The position numbers were made by a program, and so were the translations under genes. Of a stretch of 60,687 bases of DNA, positions 29,818-40,551 are shown in pieces. Source of the stretch: Flavobacteriaceae bacterium (GTDB lineage: Bacteria > Bacteroidota > Bacteroidia > Flavobacteriales > Flavobacteriaceae); NCBI GenBank assembly GCA_028825365.1, contig JAPKAF010000003.1:1-60687 (forward strand). Reading direction: 5' to 3'. The notes beneath the pieces are model-generated. The model was not told where the DNA came from. It did no database searches and saw nothing but the letters and a program-made list of their open reading frames with translations. Numbering within the stretch: position 1 is the stretch's first letter; every line of letters begins with the position of its first letter.

Positions 29818-29918
29818 GGCAAGTCCTACACAACTAGCTCCTGTTTAATCCTCCAGAGTGGGAACACAGCAAAGGTATACGGTTGTAGCGGTGTGATGTA
29901 GGTAGCTTGCCTTTTTTT
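29818..29918 (+). ncRNA. ffs: Small bacterial signal recognition particle RNA with intrinsic terminator T-tract
   Basis: Terminal stem GGCAAG...CTTGCC; long hairpin with CCAGAGUGGGAACACAGCAAAGG apex (GGAA tetraloop, AGCA); TTTTTTT tail; layout as in other Bacteroidota SRP RNAs. Confidence 0.88.
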
Positions 29919-29949
29919 TATTATATTTCCTTCATAATATTCCAACCAC

Positions 29950-30747
29950 ATGTCAAAAGTAATTTTAATCACAGGTGCTTCTTCTGGGATAGGTAAAGCA
30001 TTAGGAGATTTTTTAACTATTAAAGGTTTCAAGGTTTATGGAACAAGTAGAAATTCTTCTAATTACATAAATTCTAATTTTATATTATTAGACCTAGATG
30101 TCCAAAACTCTTCAAGTATAGATCTCTGTGTTGAGAAAATAACTAAGATTGAAGGTAGAGTTGATGTTTTAATTAATAATGCAGGAGTTGGCATTACAGG
30201 GCCTTTAGAAGAGTTGCCAGAAAACGAAATCGAAAATAATTTTAAAACAAACTTATTTGGTCCTATAAATATTATAAAAAAGGTTTTACCTGTTATGCGA
30301 AAAAACAAACAGGGTTTAATTATTAATGTTACATCAGTTTCTGCTTGTGTAGGCACTCCATATAGATCTATTTACAGCGCAAGTAAAGCTGCTTTAGATT
30401 TAGTTTCTGAAACCTTAAACATGGAAACTAAGCCATTTAATATTAATGTTGTGACTATAGCTCCAGGTGAGTTTGCGACAAATATTGCTTCTAGAAGATA
30501 CCATGCTTTAATTAAAAAGGACTCTGTATACTTTTCTAGTTATTCTAAAGCTCTTAAATTAATGAATGAGCATGTTGATAGCGGTTCTGACCCTAAATTA
30601 ATTGCTAAACTAGTTTTCAAGATAATTAATACTAATAATCCCAAAAAGAAATATACAGTTGGCTCTTTTTTAGAAACAGTTGCCCCATATCTAAAACTCC
30701 TTCTTCCTCAGAAATTATTTGAATATATAGTGATGAGAAGTTATTAA
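29950..30747 (+). CDS. SDR family oxidoreductase
   Basis: ILITGASSGIGKALGDFL; NNAGVG; YSASKAALDLVSE. Confidence 0.93.
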   Translation: MSKVILITGASSGIGKALGDFLTIKGFKVYGTSRNSSNYINSNFILLDLDVQNSSSIDLCVEKITKIEGRVDVLINNAGVGITGPLEELPENEIENNFKTNLFGPINIIKKVLPVMRKNKQGLIINVTSVSACVGTPYRSIYSASKAALDLVSETLNMETKPFNINVVTIAPGEFATNIASRRYHALIKKDSVYFSSYSKALKLMNEHVDSGSDPKLIAKLVFKIINTNNPKKKYTVGSFLETVAPYLKLLLPQKLFEYIVMRSY

Positions 30748-30846
30748 TACTATTCACTAATTTGTTAATATGTTTACAAGCATTTTAATTTTTAATTTTT
30801 TTATTTATTGTAATTTTAAAATGTACATAATCACAAAAAATCTACT

Positions 30847-31500
30847 ATGAAATTTTTTATTGACACAGCAAATTTAGATCAAATTAAAGAAGCGCAAGAC
30901 TTAGGTGTTTTGGATGGTGTTACCACTAATCCTTCCTTGATGGCTAAAGAAGGAATTACTGGAAGGGAAAATATTTTACAACATTATAAAGATATATGTG
31001 ATATAGTAGATGGTGACGTTTCAGCAGAAGTCATTGCAACAGACTTTGAAAACATGATTTCTGAAGGAACTGAATTAGCAAATCTTCATAGTCAGATAGT
31101 TGTAAAGTTACCAATGATTAAAGATGGAATTAAAGCTGCGAAATATTTTAGTGATAACGATATTAAAACTAATGTTACATTAGTTTTTTCTGCTGGTCAA
31201 GCACTTTTAGCCGCTAAAGCTGGAGCGACTTATGTATCACCATTTATAGGTAGGTTAGATGATATTTCAACAGATGGTTTAAATCTAATAGCAGAAATCA
31301 GATTAATTTATGACAACTATGGGTTTACAACACAAATCCTAGCAGCATCTGTTAGACACACGATGCATGTAATAGATTGTGCTAAAATAGGTGCAGATGT
31401 AATGACTGGCCCGCTAAGTTCAATTTCTGGACTGTTAAAACACCCTTTGACTGATATTGGTTTAGAGAAGTTTTTAAGTGATTATAAAAAGGGTAATTAA
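30847..31500 (+). CDS. fsa: Fructose-6-phosphate aldolase / short transaldolase family
   Basis: [75 protein letters not shown]. Confidence 0.95.
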   Translation: MKFFIDTANLDQIKEAQDLGVLDGVTTNPSLMAKEGITGRENILQHYKDICDIVDGDVSAEVIATDFENMISEGTELANLHSQIVVKLPMIKDGIKAAKYFSDNDIKTNVTLVFSAGQALLAAKAGATYVSPFIGRLDDISTDGLNLIAEIRLIYDNYGFTTQILAASVRHTMHVIDCAKIGADVMTGPLSSISGLLKHPLTDIGLEKFLSDYKKGN

Positions 31501-32954
31501 TTTATTATATTATCTAGGTTGTCACTAAATAGATTTACGTTAGATTCAATTATATTCATTTTTGAGTCTACTATAATTGTTTTTCTTATATACTGAATTC
31601 CAAGTAGCCTTTTTGCTATCTCCGCATTACGTAATTTGAATTCATTTATTGGTGTCTTACTTTTACATTCAGAGCAGCTACAGTAACTAGAGTTTATTTT
31701 TAGTTTATTAAGCCACTTATCGTTGCTGATATTGTCTATGTTAATTGAAATGAAGTTGATGTTTGGGTATTTATTTTTTAATTCTTTAACTTTATTGTGG
31801 CTATACTTAAAAGAGTTTTTTGAGTTTTGACTCCAAAAATAAATTAAGGATTTATCATTTATTAAATTATTAATGTTTACTGGTATTTTATTGCTATTAA
31901 TAAGCTCTATTATTGGTAATTTTTTACCCTTTTTTAGCTTCTTTAGACTGTTAAATAGTGTTGTAATTCTTTTCTTTTGATAATTTTTAGAACTATCACT
32001 AGTTGTTTTGTTTATGTTTAAATAGTGATTGTATATTTTATTAGCCTCCCCTTGAGTTTTGCTAAATGACAAAAACCTTCTGGTAATAAATGAAGTTAAT
32101 CTAGATTTAATTTCCTGGTTAGTTACTAAGCTATCTATTAGGTTTAACTTTATTAAATTATATTTAGTATTGTCTTTTTTAAATAATTTTTTATTATTTG
32201 TTTTTATGAATTCTTCATATGCTAAATTATCGAAGTGTGGAAATAAAAAATTATAATAATGGTAAAATTCCTGTAGTAGGGTGTTGTTGTAATTTATGTT
32301 TTTTCTAAAGTCATAAAAATCTTTTGGGTATAATATATCGTCACTATTATTTAATTCAATAAATCGATAAGCTTCTTTTTTTGAATTAAAAATATACTCA
32401 ATTGTGTGTATTGCAACTCCTTTAAATAAAGTAGAGATAGGGGTTGAAGAAGTAAAACTTTTTAATAGCTTAATCTCATTTAGTTTAATAGAATCTAATT
32501 TATTTTTAAAACTTGTGGGGTTTAGTTTATATAAATTAGAGCTATTTCTTCTGGAATTCTCATATTTAGTAAATAAATTTATTAAGTAATTGTTCTTTTT
32601 TGATCCTAGTCCACTAAATGATAGTGATTCGTCAAAATCTAAAGTATTTACTCTTAGTGTAATACTGTCTTTCGGCTCTAATAGTATTAGTTGGTATTCA
32701 TTGCCATGTGAAAATCCATAGAAGCCAGGAACAGTTGATTCTATTTTTGTAATAAATCTGTTATTTGAATCTAAAAATAATGTATCAATTATGACATTTG
32801 ACTTAAAAATAGTTATTTTTTTGTCTGTTGGGTTTATTATTTCACCACCTATATAGCTATAGGTAATATCTCTTTGATTTTGACAATCACAAAGTATTAT
32901 ACTTAATAATAAAAACCCAAAAATTCTTTTCATGTTATTCATTGATAAGGTCAA
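31497..32954 (-). CDS. TlpA-like lipoprotein with thioredoxin-fold C-terminus lacking the CxxC
   Basis: Lipobox [13 protein letters not shown]4369-like N-terminal part; [38 protein letters not shown]. Confidence 0.7.
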   Translation of the reverse strand: MTLSMNNMKRIFGFLLLSIILCDCQNQRDITYSYIGGEIINPTDKKITIFKSNVIIDTLFLDSNNRFITKIESTVPGFYGFSHGNEYQLILLEPKDSITLRVNTLDFDESLSFSGLGSKKNNYLINLFTKYENSRRNSSNLYKLNPTSFKNKLDSIKLNEIKLLKSFTSSTPISTLFKGVAIHTIEYIFNSKKEAYRFIELNNSDDILYPKDFYDFRKNINYNNTLLQEFYHYYNFLFPHFDNLAYEEFIKTNNKKLFKKDNTKYNLIKLNLIDSLVTNQEIKSRLTSFITRRFLSFSKTQGEANKIYNHYLNINKTTSDSSKNYQKKRITTLFNSLKKLKKGKKLPIIELINSNKIPVNINNLINDKSLIYFWSQNSKNSFKYSHNKVKELKNKYPNINFISINIDNISNDKWLNKLKINSSYCSCSECKSKTPINEFKLRNAEIAKRLLGIQYIRKTIIVDSKMNIIESNVNLFSDNLDNIIN

Positions 32955-33047
32955 AAATAAATATGAATATCGTTTAATTGTGTTAATTACCTGTTAAATT
33001 AAATCTATTTAATCAAAGTAGATTAAGTTTTTAGCGATTAGATTTTA

Positions 33048-33055
33048 TATTTTTG
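33048..33055 (+). promoter_or_regulatory. Candidate -7 element TATTTTTG upstream of the ABC-F gene
   Basis: TATTTTTG 23 bp before the ATG at 33079. Confidence 0.45.
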
Positions 33056-33078
33056 CAGAAATTTTTAATTTCATTTTT

Positions 33079-34698
33079 ATGTTATCAGTTTCAAATCTTT
33101 CAGTTCAGTTTGGTAAAAGAATTTTATTTGACGATGTGAACACATCCTTTAACAATGGTAATTGTTATGGTATAATAGGCGCAAACGGTTCGGGTAAGTC
33201 TACTTTTTTGAAAATATTGGCAGGAAAATTAGATCCTACATCTGGTAATGTCCACTTAGAGCCTGGGAAAAGAATGTCTGTTCTAGAGCAAAATCATAAT
33301 TTGTATGATAACAAAAATGTCTTAGATACTGTTATTATCGGTAACAAGCCCCTGTATGATGTTAAATTAGAAATGGATACTCTGTATGCAGATTATAACG
33401 ATGAAAATGCAGATAAAATTGGTGTACTCCAGCAAAAGTTTGAAGAAATGGATGGCTGGAATGCTGAAAGTGCTGCTGCGGCAATGCTATCAAATTTGGG
33501 GATTGAAGAAAGGCTGCATTATACCTTAATGAAAGATATTGATGCTAAGCTGAAGGTTAGAATATTATTGGCTCAGTCACTATTTGGTAATCCAGATGTT
33601 TTAGTCATGGATGAGCCTACTAATGATTTAGATTACGAAACGATATTATGGCTTGAAAATTTTCTTGCTAATTTTGACAACTGTATAATTGTAGTTTCCC
33701 ACGATAGACATTTTTTAGATTCTGTTTGTACACACATTTCTGATATTGATTTCAATAAAATATTACATTACTCTGGTAATTACACGTTTTGGTATGAATC
33801 ATCTCAATTAGCATTACGTCAACGTACTCAGCAAAATAAGAAAGCTGAAGAAAAGAAAAAAGAACTACAAGAGTTTATAGCTAGATTTAGTGCAAATGTT
33901 GCAAAAAGCAAGCAAGCTACAAGTAGGAAGAAAATGATTGATAAGCTAAATATTGAAGAGATAAAGCCCTCAAGTAGAAGGTATCCTGCTATTATATTTG
34001 ATAGAGATAGAGATGCTGGGGATCAAATATTAAATATTGAAAACCTCTCATTTTCACTTGAAAATAATATTCTCTTTGATAAAATAGATTTAAATATTGC
34101 TAAAGGAGATAAGGTTGTGATCTTTTCTAAAGATTCCAGAGCTACTTCCGCATTTTATGAAATCATCAATTCTAATCAAAATAAATACTCTGGTAAATTT
34201 AATTGGGGTATAACCACATCACAATCTTACTTACCTATTGACAATCATGAGTTTTTTAACAAAGATCTTAGCTTGGTTGAGTGGTTAAGGGAGTGGGCTA
34301 CTACTGAAGAGGAAAGAGAAGAAGTTTATTTAAGAGGCTTTTTAGGTAAGATGGTGTTTAGCGGAGAGGAGGCTTTAAAAACCTGTAATGTTTTGTCAGG
34401 AGGAGAAAAAGTTAGGTGTATGTTGTCTAGAATGATGATGTTTAGAGCAAATGTTTTGATGCTTGATGAGCCTACTAATCATTTAGATTTAGAGAGTATT
34501 ACTGCATTTAATAACTCCCTTAACAAATTTAAAGGCACTATTCTATTTACTACCCACGATCATCAATTTGCTCAGACTATAGCAAATAGGGTAGTGGAAC
34601 TAACTCCAAAAGGAATCATAGATAGATACATGAAGTTTGATGAGTACATGCAAGATGATAAAATTAAAGAATTAAGAAATAAGATGTATAAAAATTAA
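33079..34698 (+). CDS. ABC-F family ATPase (YbiT-like)
   Basis: Two ABC domains: GANGSGKSTFLKIL; VMDEPTNDLD; LSGGEKVRCMLSRMM; MLDEPTNHLD. Confidence 0.95.
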   Translation: MLSVSNLSVQFGKRILFDDVNTSFNNGNCYGIIGANGSGKSTFLKILAGKLDPTSGNVHLEPGKRMSVLEQNHNLYDNKNVLDTVIIGNKPLYDVKLEMDTLYADYNDENADKIGVLQQKFEEMDGWNAESAAAAMLSNLGIEERLHYTLMKDIDAKLKVRILLAQSLFGNPDVLVMDEPTNDLDYETILWLENFLANFDNCIIVVSHDRHFLDSVCTHISDIDFNKILHYSGNYTFWYESSQLALRQRTQQNKKAEEKKKELQEFIARFSANVAKSKQATSRKKMIDKLNIEEIKPSSRRYPAIIFDRDRDAGDQILNIENLSFSLENNILFDKIDLNIAKGDKVVIFSKDSRATSAFYEIINSNQNKYSGKFNWGITTSQSYLPIDNHEFFNKDLSLVEWLREWATTEEEREEVYLRGFLGKMVFSGEEALKTCNVLSGGEKVRCMLSRMMMFRANVLMLDEPTNHLDLESITAFNNSLNKFKGTILFTTHDHQFAQTIANRVVELTPKGIIDRYMKFDEYMQDDKIKELRNKMYKN

Positions 34699-37121
34699 TT
34701 TCTTAATTCAGCACCAAAATTAACATGTAAACTCTTTATAATTTTGTTCATTAAATTATCAATTTCTATTTCAGATAATGTTTTTTCGTTACTAGATATA
34801 TTAAGGCTTATCCCATAACTTTTTTTATTTGGAGGTAATTTATCTCCCTGATAAACATCAAATAAGCTTACCTCTTTGATTAACTTTTTATCTACCTTAA
34901 TACAGCAGTTAAAGATTGATTCAAAATCTATATTTTCATCTAATAACATAGATAAATCTCTAGTTACTTCAGGGTATTTAGGTATTTCATTTACGTGGAT
35001 AGCTTTATTGCTTACAATTGATACGATTGTATCCCAATTAAATTCAGCATAAAATACTTGTTGGTCTATATTAAAACTATTTAATATTTGATTTTTCACT
35101 ACTCCGTAAGTTACAATCTCTTTTTTTCCTAAAAACAAAGACTCACCCTCATTTAAGTTTGACAGCGTGGTTGGTTTTGAAATTGTATTATTAATCCCTA
35201 GTTTTTGTAACAATGATTTAACTATTCCTTTTGTGTAATAATAGTCAGTTTTTTCTTCAGTTGAATTCCAATTTTTCTTTGAAACATTACCTGTAATGTA
35301 AATTGCTAATTTTTTATCTTCAACTCTTTTTTCTTCAATTTTTTTATAGATTTTTCCAAATTCAAATAATTTTAAATCGGACTGCTTTCTGTTTATATTA
35401 TGTGATGTTACTTCTAAGCCAGAAAAGAGCATGCTTTGTCTTAATACAGATAAGTCCAGACTTAAAGAGTTTATTATTTTTATATCATTTTCTTCATCAT
35501 CATCTTCACTGATACTGCTAAACTCTGGAGAGGTTAATGAATTAGTCATTATTTCATAATAGCCGTAAGAAACCAGAATATCGCTAATTGAGTTTTGAAC
35601 ATTGTGTTCTGAAAAGAGTTTAATACCGTCAATTGATGAGTTAAGCTTGTGGTTTGGTTTTATATTATTGTATCCATAAACTCTTAGTATTTCTTCTATT
35701 ACATCAGCTTCCCTTTGAACATCATTTCTGTAATAAGGAATACTTAGTCCAAGACGAGTTTCGGTAATACTGTTAATTTTTATATCTAAAGATGTTAAAA
35801 TTTCTTTTATAGTTTCGTGGTTAATTTTTTGACCAATAAGTCTGTCTACTTGATCATAATTTAATAAAACTTCAAAATCATCTAATTTTTTGGGGTATAA
35901 ATCCTCTATTTCACTAGAGATAACTCCACCGCAGATTTCTTTAATTAAAATAGCTGCTCTTTTTAATGCGTATTTTGTAATATTAGGATCTATCCCTCTT
36001 TCAAACCTATAAGATGCATCTGTGTTTATTCCATGATGTTTAGCGGATTTCCTTATGGTTATAGGATCAAAATAGGCACTTTCTAATAAAATTGATTTAG
36101 TTGATTCTTTAACTCCTGAATTGATTCCTCCATAAAGACCTGCCATACAAAGTGGTTTATTGCCACTGCAAACCATAAGGTCTAAGTCTGTTAGCTCTCT
36201 TTCAATTCCATCTAAAGTTGTAAACTTTGTACCTTTTTTTAATGTTGTTACTTTTATTTTATCATCAACTATACTATCGTAATCAAATGCATGTAAAGGC
36301 TGTCCTAAATCATGAAGGACATAATTAGTTATATCAACAATATTGTTAACAGGAGTTAAATCAATGGATTTTAGTCGGTTTTTTAACCATTCTGGTGACT
36401 CCTTGACTTTAATATTATTAATTACAATTCCACAATATCTAGGTGCTTTTTTAGAGTCTTGAACATCTAATTTTAAATTAATAGCTCTATTGTCTATGTT
36501 AAAATCACTAACTGAAGGAGTTATTAGTTCTAGATTAATTCCTTTATGCATTAAGCCTACCTTCAGGTCTCTGGCAACACCAAGATGACTCATTGCGTCA
36601 GCTCTATTGGGGGTCAGTCCTATATCAAAAACTTTATCATTTTCAATATCATAAATTTCACTAACCAAAGTTCCTGGTTTGTGTTCTTTTTTGAATACTA
36701 TGATTCCATCATGAGAAGTACCTAGGCCGAGTTCATCTTCAGCACATATCATACCTTGGCTACTTTCTCCTCTGATTTTACTTTTTTTAATAATTACTTC
36801 ATCATCATTGAAGTAAAGTTTAGCTCCTACCATTGCAACTGCCACTGTCTGCCCAAGCTCAATGTTTGGTGCTCCACATACAATTTGAATATTCTCTTCT
36901 TCACCAACGTCAACTGTCGTAACCTTTAATCTATCGGCGTTAGGATGTTTTTCGCAAGTCAAAACCTTACCAATAACTATATTTCTTAACCCTCCTTTTA
37001 TAGATTCAAAGTTAGAAATACCTTCAACTTCAAGACCTAATTCAGTTAATAATTTTGAGGTATCCTCAGTGCTTTCTTTGAGGTTTATAAATTGTTTTAT
37101 CCAGTTGTTAGATATTTTCAT
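34695..37121 (-). CDS. pheT: Phenylalanine-tRNA ligase beta subunit
   Basis: MKISNNWIKQFINL; tRNA-binding domain VDVGEEENIQIVCGAPNI; ITNYVLHDLGQPLHAFDYD; FDX-ACB C-terminus. Confidence 0.98.
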   Translation of the reverse strand: MKISNNWIKQFINLKESTEDTSKLLTELGLEVEGISNFESIKGGLRNIVIGKVLTCEKHPNADRLKVTTVDVGEEENIQIVCGAPNIELGQTVAVAMVGAKLYFNDDEVIIKKSKIRGESSQGMICAEDELGLGTSHDGIIVFKKEHKPGTLVSEIYDIENDKVFDIGLTPNRADAMSHLGVARDLKVGLMHKGINLELITPSVSDFNIDNRAINLKLDVQDSKKAPRYCGIVINNIKVKESPEWLKNRLKSIDLTPVNNIVDITNYVLHDLGQPLHAFDYDSIVDDKIKVTTLKKGTKFTTLDGIERELTDLDLMVCSGNKPLCMAGLYGGINSGVKESTKSILLESAYFDPITIRKSAKHHGINTDASYRFERGIDPNITKYALKRAAILIKEICGGVISSEIEDLYPKKLDDFEVLLNYDQVDRLIGQKINHETIKEILTSLDIKINSITETRLGLSIPYYRNDVQREADVIEEILRVYGYNNIKPNHKLNSSIDGIKLFSEHNVQNSISDILVSYGYYEIMTNSLTSPEFSSISEDDDEENDIKIINSLSLDLSVLRQSMLFSGLEVTSHNINRKQSDLKLFEFGKIYKKIEEKRVEDKKLAIYITGNVSKKNWNSTEEKTDYYYTKGIVKSLLQKLGINNTISKPTTLSNLNEGESLFLGKKEIVTYGVVKNQILNSFNIDQQVFYAEFNWDTIVSIVSNKAIHVNEIPKYPEVTRDLSMLLDENIDFESIFNCCIKVDKKLIKEVSLFDVYQGDKLPPNKKSYGISLNISSNEKTLSEIEIDNLMNKIIKSLHVNFGAELRN

Positions 37122-37224
37122 TATTTCTTTTTAAGAATACAAATATAATAATACTAAGTTTGTAATGAAATCGAAAAAGTTTTTTTAATAATAAGTTTTT
37201 AATGATATTTAATATAAAACATTT

Positions 37225-38433
37225 ATGAGGTATTTTGTTATTTTGTTAGGCTTTATTTTTATAACCTCTTGTGATAATGTGGTTAACGAAAAATTAGACC
37301 TAGGTTGGTATGTGGGTAATTTAGAGGTTGAAAAAGATAAATACCTCCCTTTTGATTTTTCTGTAATTAATGATAGTACTTTGGTTGTAAGTAATTCATC
37401 TGAACTTGTAGAGTTTAAAGTAGAGTATTTACAGGATTCAATTTTTATTAAATCAAAAATATTTGAAGGCTATATTAAAGGAGTCTTAGACAAGGGAGTA
37501 ATAAATGGCGTATTTATTATTGAGAGTCTAGATAGATCTATTCCTTTTCACTCAGTCAATAGTTCAGATCGTTTTGATATTCAATTTGAAGAAAATAAAA
37601 AACTAACTTTAAATTCCTGGAAATTTATTTTCAATCCTGATCTCGCTAATGAATCCTATTCAATTGGAATGTTTGAGTCTATTGGAAACAATAAGATTAA
37701 TGCAACGTTTAGAACCAATACTGGAGATTATGGCTTTATGGAGGGTGGATATAAAGACAATAAGCTCTTATTATCAACTTTTAATGGTTCTAGAGCTTAC
37801 CTTTTAGAGGCTGAATTTAAAGGGGATAGCATAAAGGGAGTGATATATCAAGGCAACCACTCAAAAATGACGATTAAGGGTGTGGTAGACAATGATTTTA
37901 AATTAGCAGATGCTTACGCTCTAACTTATTTAAAAAACAATAATGCAAGCTTTGATTTTTCTTTTGAGAATACTAAGGGGGATTTAGTTTCAATCAATGA
38001 CGATGTTTATACAGATAAGTCTTTGGTTATACAACTGATGGGTAGTTGGTGTCCTAACTGTCTAGATGAATCTATTTTTTATGTTGATTATTTAAACAAT
38101 AACGTCTTAAAAGATGTAGAGTTTATTGGATTAGCTTTTGAATACGCTAAAACTAAAGAGTTAGCAATAAATAGTATTTTAAAATTAAAAAATGAGATTG
38201 GTATTAATTATCCTATTTTACTAGCTCAATACGGAGGTACAAATAAAAAAGAGGCTTTGAAAAAATTCCCTATGTTAAATAATATAATTTCGTACCCAAC
38301 AACAATTTTTGTTAATAAAAGTAAAGAGGTTGTAAAGATTCATACTGGATTTAATGGTCCTGCCACAGGTGAAAAGTATATTGATTTTGTAAAAGAATTT
38401 GATAAAACGATTAAAAGTATGATCGCTAATTGA
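37225..38433 (+). CDS. TlpA-family lipoprotein thioredoxin
   Basis: Lipobox FIFITSCDNV; MGSWCPNCLDES active site; PTTIFVNKSKEVVKIHTGFNGP. Confidence 0.88.
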   Translation: MRYFVILLGFIFITSCDNVVNEKLDLGWYVGNLEVEKDKYLPFDFSVINDSTLVVSNSSELVEFKVEYLQDSIFIKSKIFEGYIKGVLDKGVINGVFIIESLDRSIPFHSVNSSDRFDIQFEENKKLTLNSWKFIFNPDLANESYSIGMFESIGNNKINATFRTNTGDYGFMEGGYKDNKLLLSTFNGSRAYLLEAEFKGDSIKGVIYQGNHSKMTIKGVVDNDFKLADAYALTYLKNNNASFDFSFENTKGDLVSINDDVYTDKSLVIQLMGSWCPNCLDESIFYVDYLNNNVLKDVEFIGLAFEYAKTKELAINSILKLKNEIGINYPILLAQYGGTNKKEALKKFPMLNNIISYPTTIFVNKSKEVVKIHTGFNGPATGEKYIDFVKEFDKTIKSMIAN

Positions 38434-38445
38434 GAAGTTTAACAA

Positions 38446-40551
38446 TTAGCCTATGTAGCTCCATAGGTCATTGTTTTGGGCTATGTGATTGTAGGTGTTT
38501 AGTAATGTTTTATTTTTGTTATCCAAAAGATCTTTATCTTCTTCAAGTATTTTTTTAGCGCATTTTCGTGCGTAAGTTAATATTTCTTGATCTGACATCA
38601 AATCTGCAATTTTTAGTGTGATAACTCCGCTTTGTTGTGTCCCCATTATGTCTCCAGGGCCTCTAATTTCTAAATCCTTTTCAGCAATTATAAAACCGTT
38701 ATTAGTTTCAGTCATGGTTTTAATCCTTAATCTGCTTTCGTTGCTAAGTTTATTTCCAGACATTAATATGCAGTAGCTTTTGTGTATGCCTCTTCCGACT
38801 CTTCCTCTTAATTGATGTAGTTGAGATAGGCCAAACCTTTCTGAACTTTCAATTACCATTACTGAGGCGTTAGGTATATTAACTCCAACTTCAATCACAG
38901 TAGTTGCTATTAGTATTTGAGTTTCCTTATTTTCAAACCTTTTCATTTCAAACTCTTTATCTTGAGCTTTCATTTTTCCATGTACTATGGATATTTGATA
39001 CTTGGGCTGTTCAAATTCTCTTGAAAGACTTTCATAGCCATCCATTAGATCTTTAAAGTCCATGTTTTTACTCTCTTCAATCAATGGGTATACAACGTAA
39101 ACTTGTCTGCCTTCATTTATTTGATCTTTAATAAATCTAAATACACTAAGTCTGTTTTTGTCATATCTATGAACAGTAGTGATTTCACGTCTGCCTGGGG
39201 GTAATTCATCAATTAAAGATATGTCAAGATCTCCATAAGCGCTCATTGCTAAAGTTCTTGGAATCGGTGTGGCCGTCATTATTAGTATATGCGGAGGAAT
39301 CACACTTTTTGCCCATAATTTACTTCTTTGAGCTACTCCAAATTTGTGCTGTTCATCAACTATTGCAAGACCTAAATTTTTGAATTTTACTTTGTCTTGA
39401 ATTAAGGAATGAGTCCCAATTATAATATCAATTTCTCCACTCTCTAATGACTTATATATGTCTTTTTTAATTGAAGCTTTAGTTGACCCTGTTAGTAGTA
39501 CTGTATTGATATTAAGTAATTTAGACATTAATAAAAATCCTTCATAGTGTTGTACTGACAAAATTTCAGTAGGAGCCATTAAGCAAGCTTGATACCCATT
39601 ATCTAACGCTATTAAAATTGTCATGAACGCTATTATAGTTTTACCAGAGCCAACATCACCTTGAAGTAACCTGTTCATTTGGGCTTTACTACCTAAATCA
39701 TTTCTAATTTCTTTTAACACTTTCTTTTGAGCATTAGTTAATTCAAAGCTTAAAACTTCATCATAAAACTTATTAAAATTATTTCCTACTATATTAAAAT
39801 TGTATCCTTTGATTTTGTCTTTTCTATATATATTTTTTTTTAATAATTGTAACTGTAGAAAAAGTAATTCTTCAAATTTCAATCTTCTTATCGACTCAGA
39901 TAATAGCTCGTTATTTTCAGGAAAATGAACATTATAAATAGCACTATTTTTATCTAACAGTTTTAATTCATTTATTAAGTAATCAGGAAGAGTTTCTTTA
40001 AATTTTATTTTAATATCAAAGAGTAGGATTTTCACCAAGTTAGAAATCACTTTATTACTAACTCCTTTTTTAATTAAAGTTTCTGTTGATGGGTATATAG
40101 GCTGTAGTTTAGCTCTTAGCTTAAGATTTTCAGTTTTAAATAGTTCTAGTTCTGGATGTGGAATAGATACTTTGTTTGCAAAAAAGCTAAGCTTACCAAA
40201 TATTATGTATTTAGTATTTAAGTTCAAGCTCTTTTTTAACCACTTTATAGACTTAAACCAGATTAATTCAATTTCGTCTTCTCCATCATAAAAATATGCA
40301 ACCAACCTTTTTTTTCTACCTATGCCTATTTCAGTAATATTTGAAATTTCACCAATAATTTGTACGTCGCAACTGAATTTTGGTAAGTCTTTAATCTTAT
40401 AATACTTAGATTTATCTAAATATCTCTTAGGAAAAAAATTTGCTAAGTCTTTATAATCAAAGATCTTTAATTCTTTTTTTATTAATTCAGACCTGCTGGC
40501 TCCAAGACCTTTTAAATAATCAATTGGTGTATTTAGTAAATTAGAATTCAT
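38446..40551 (-). CDS. recG: ATP-dependent DNA helicase RecG
   Basis: LLQGDVGSGKTIIAFM; DEQHKFGVAQR; TATPIPRTLAMS; QLHQLRGRVGRG. Confidence 0.98.
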   Translation of the reverse strand: MNSNLLNTPIDYLKGLGASRSELIKKELKIFDYKDLANFFPKRYLDKSKYYKIKDLPKFSCDVQIIGEISNITEIGIGRKKRLVAYFYDGEDEIELIWFKSIKWLKKSLNLNTKYIIFGKLSFFANKVSIPHPELELFKTENLKLRAKLQPIYPSTETLIKKGVSNKVISNLVKILLFDIKIKFKETLPDYLINELKLLDKNSAIYNVHFPENNELLSESIRRLKFEELLFLQLQLLKKNIYRKDKIKGYNFNIVGNNFNKFYDEVLSFELTNAQKKVLKEIRNDLGSKAQMNRLLQGDVGSGKTIIAFMTILIALDNGYQACLMAPTEILSVQHYEGFLLMSKLLNINTVLLTGSTKASIKKDIYKSLESGEIDIIIGTHSLIQDKVKFKNLGLAIVDEQHKFGVAQRSKLWAKSVIPPHILIMTATPIPRTLAMSAYGDLDISLIDELPPGRREITTVHRYDKNRLSVFRFIKDQINEGRQVYVVYPLIEESKNMDFKDLMDGYESLSREFEQPKYQISIVHGKMKAQDKEFEMKRFENKETQILIATTVIEVGVNIPNASVMVIESSERFGLSQLHQLRGRVGRGIHKSYCILMSGNKLSNESRLRIKTMTETNNGFIIAEKDLEIRGPGDIMGTQQSGVITLKIADLMSDQEILTYARKCAKKILEEDKDLLDNKNKTLLNTYNHIAQNNDLWSYIG

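Noticed and set aside
29826-30032. 68-aa minus-strand ORF
   Set aside because: Runs across the SRP RNA and into the SDR gene; a by-product of those features.
35303-35512. Plus-strand ORFs inside minus-strand genes (e.g. 35303, 32059, 32404, 28528, 54849, 55396)
   Set aside because: Phe/Leu-rich shadow translations of conserved genes with no independent support.
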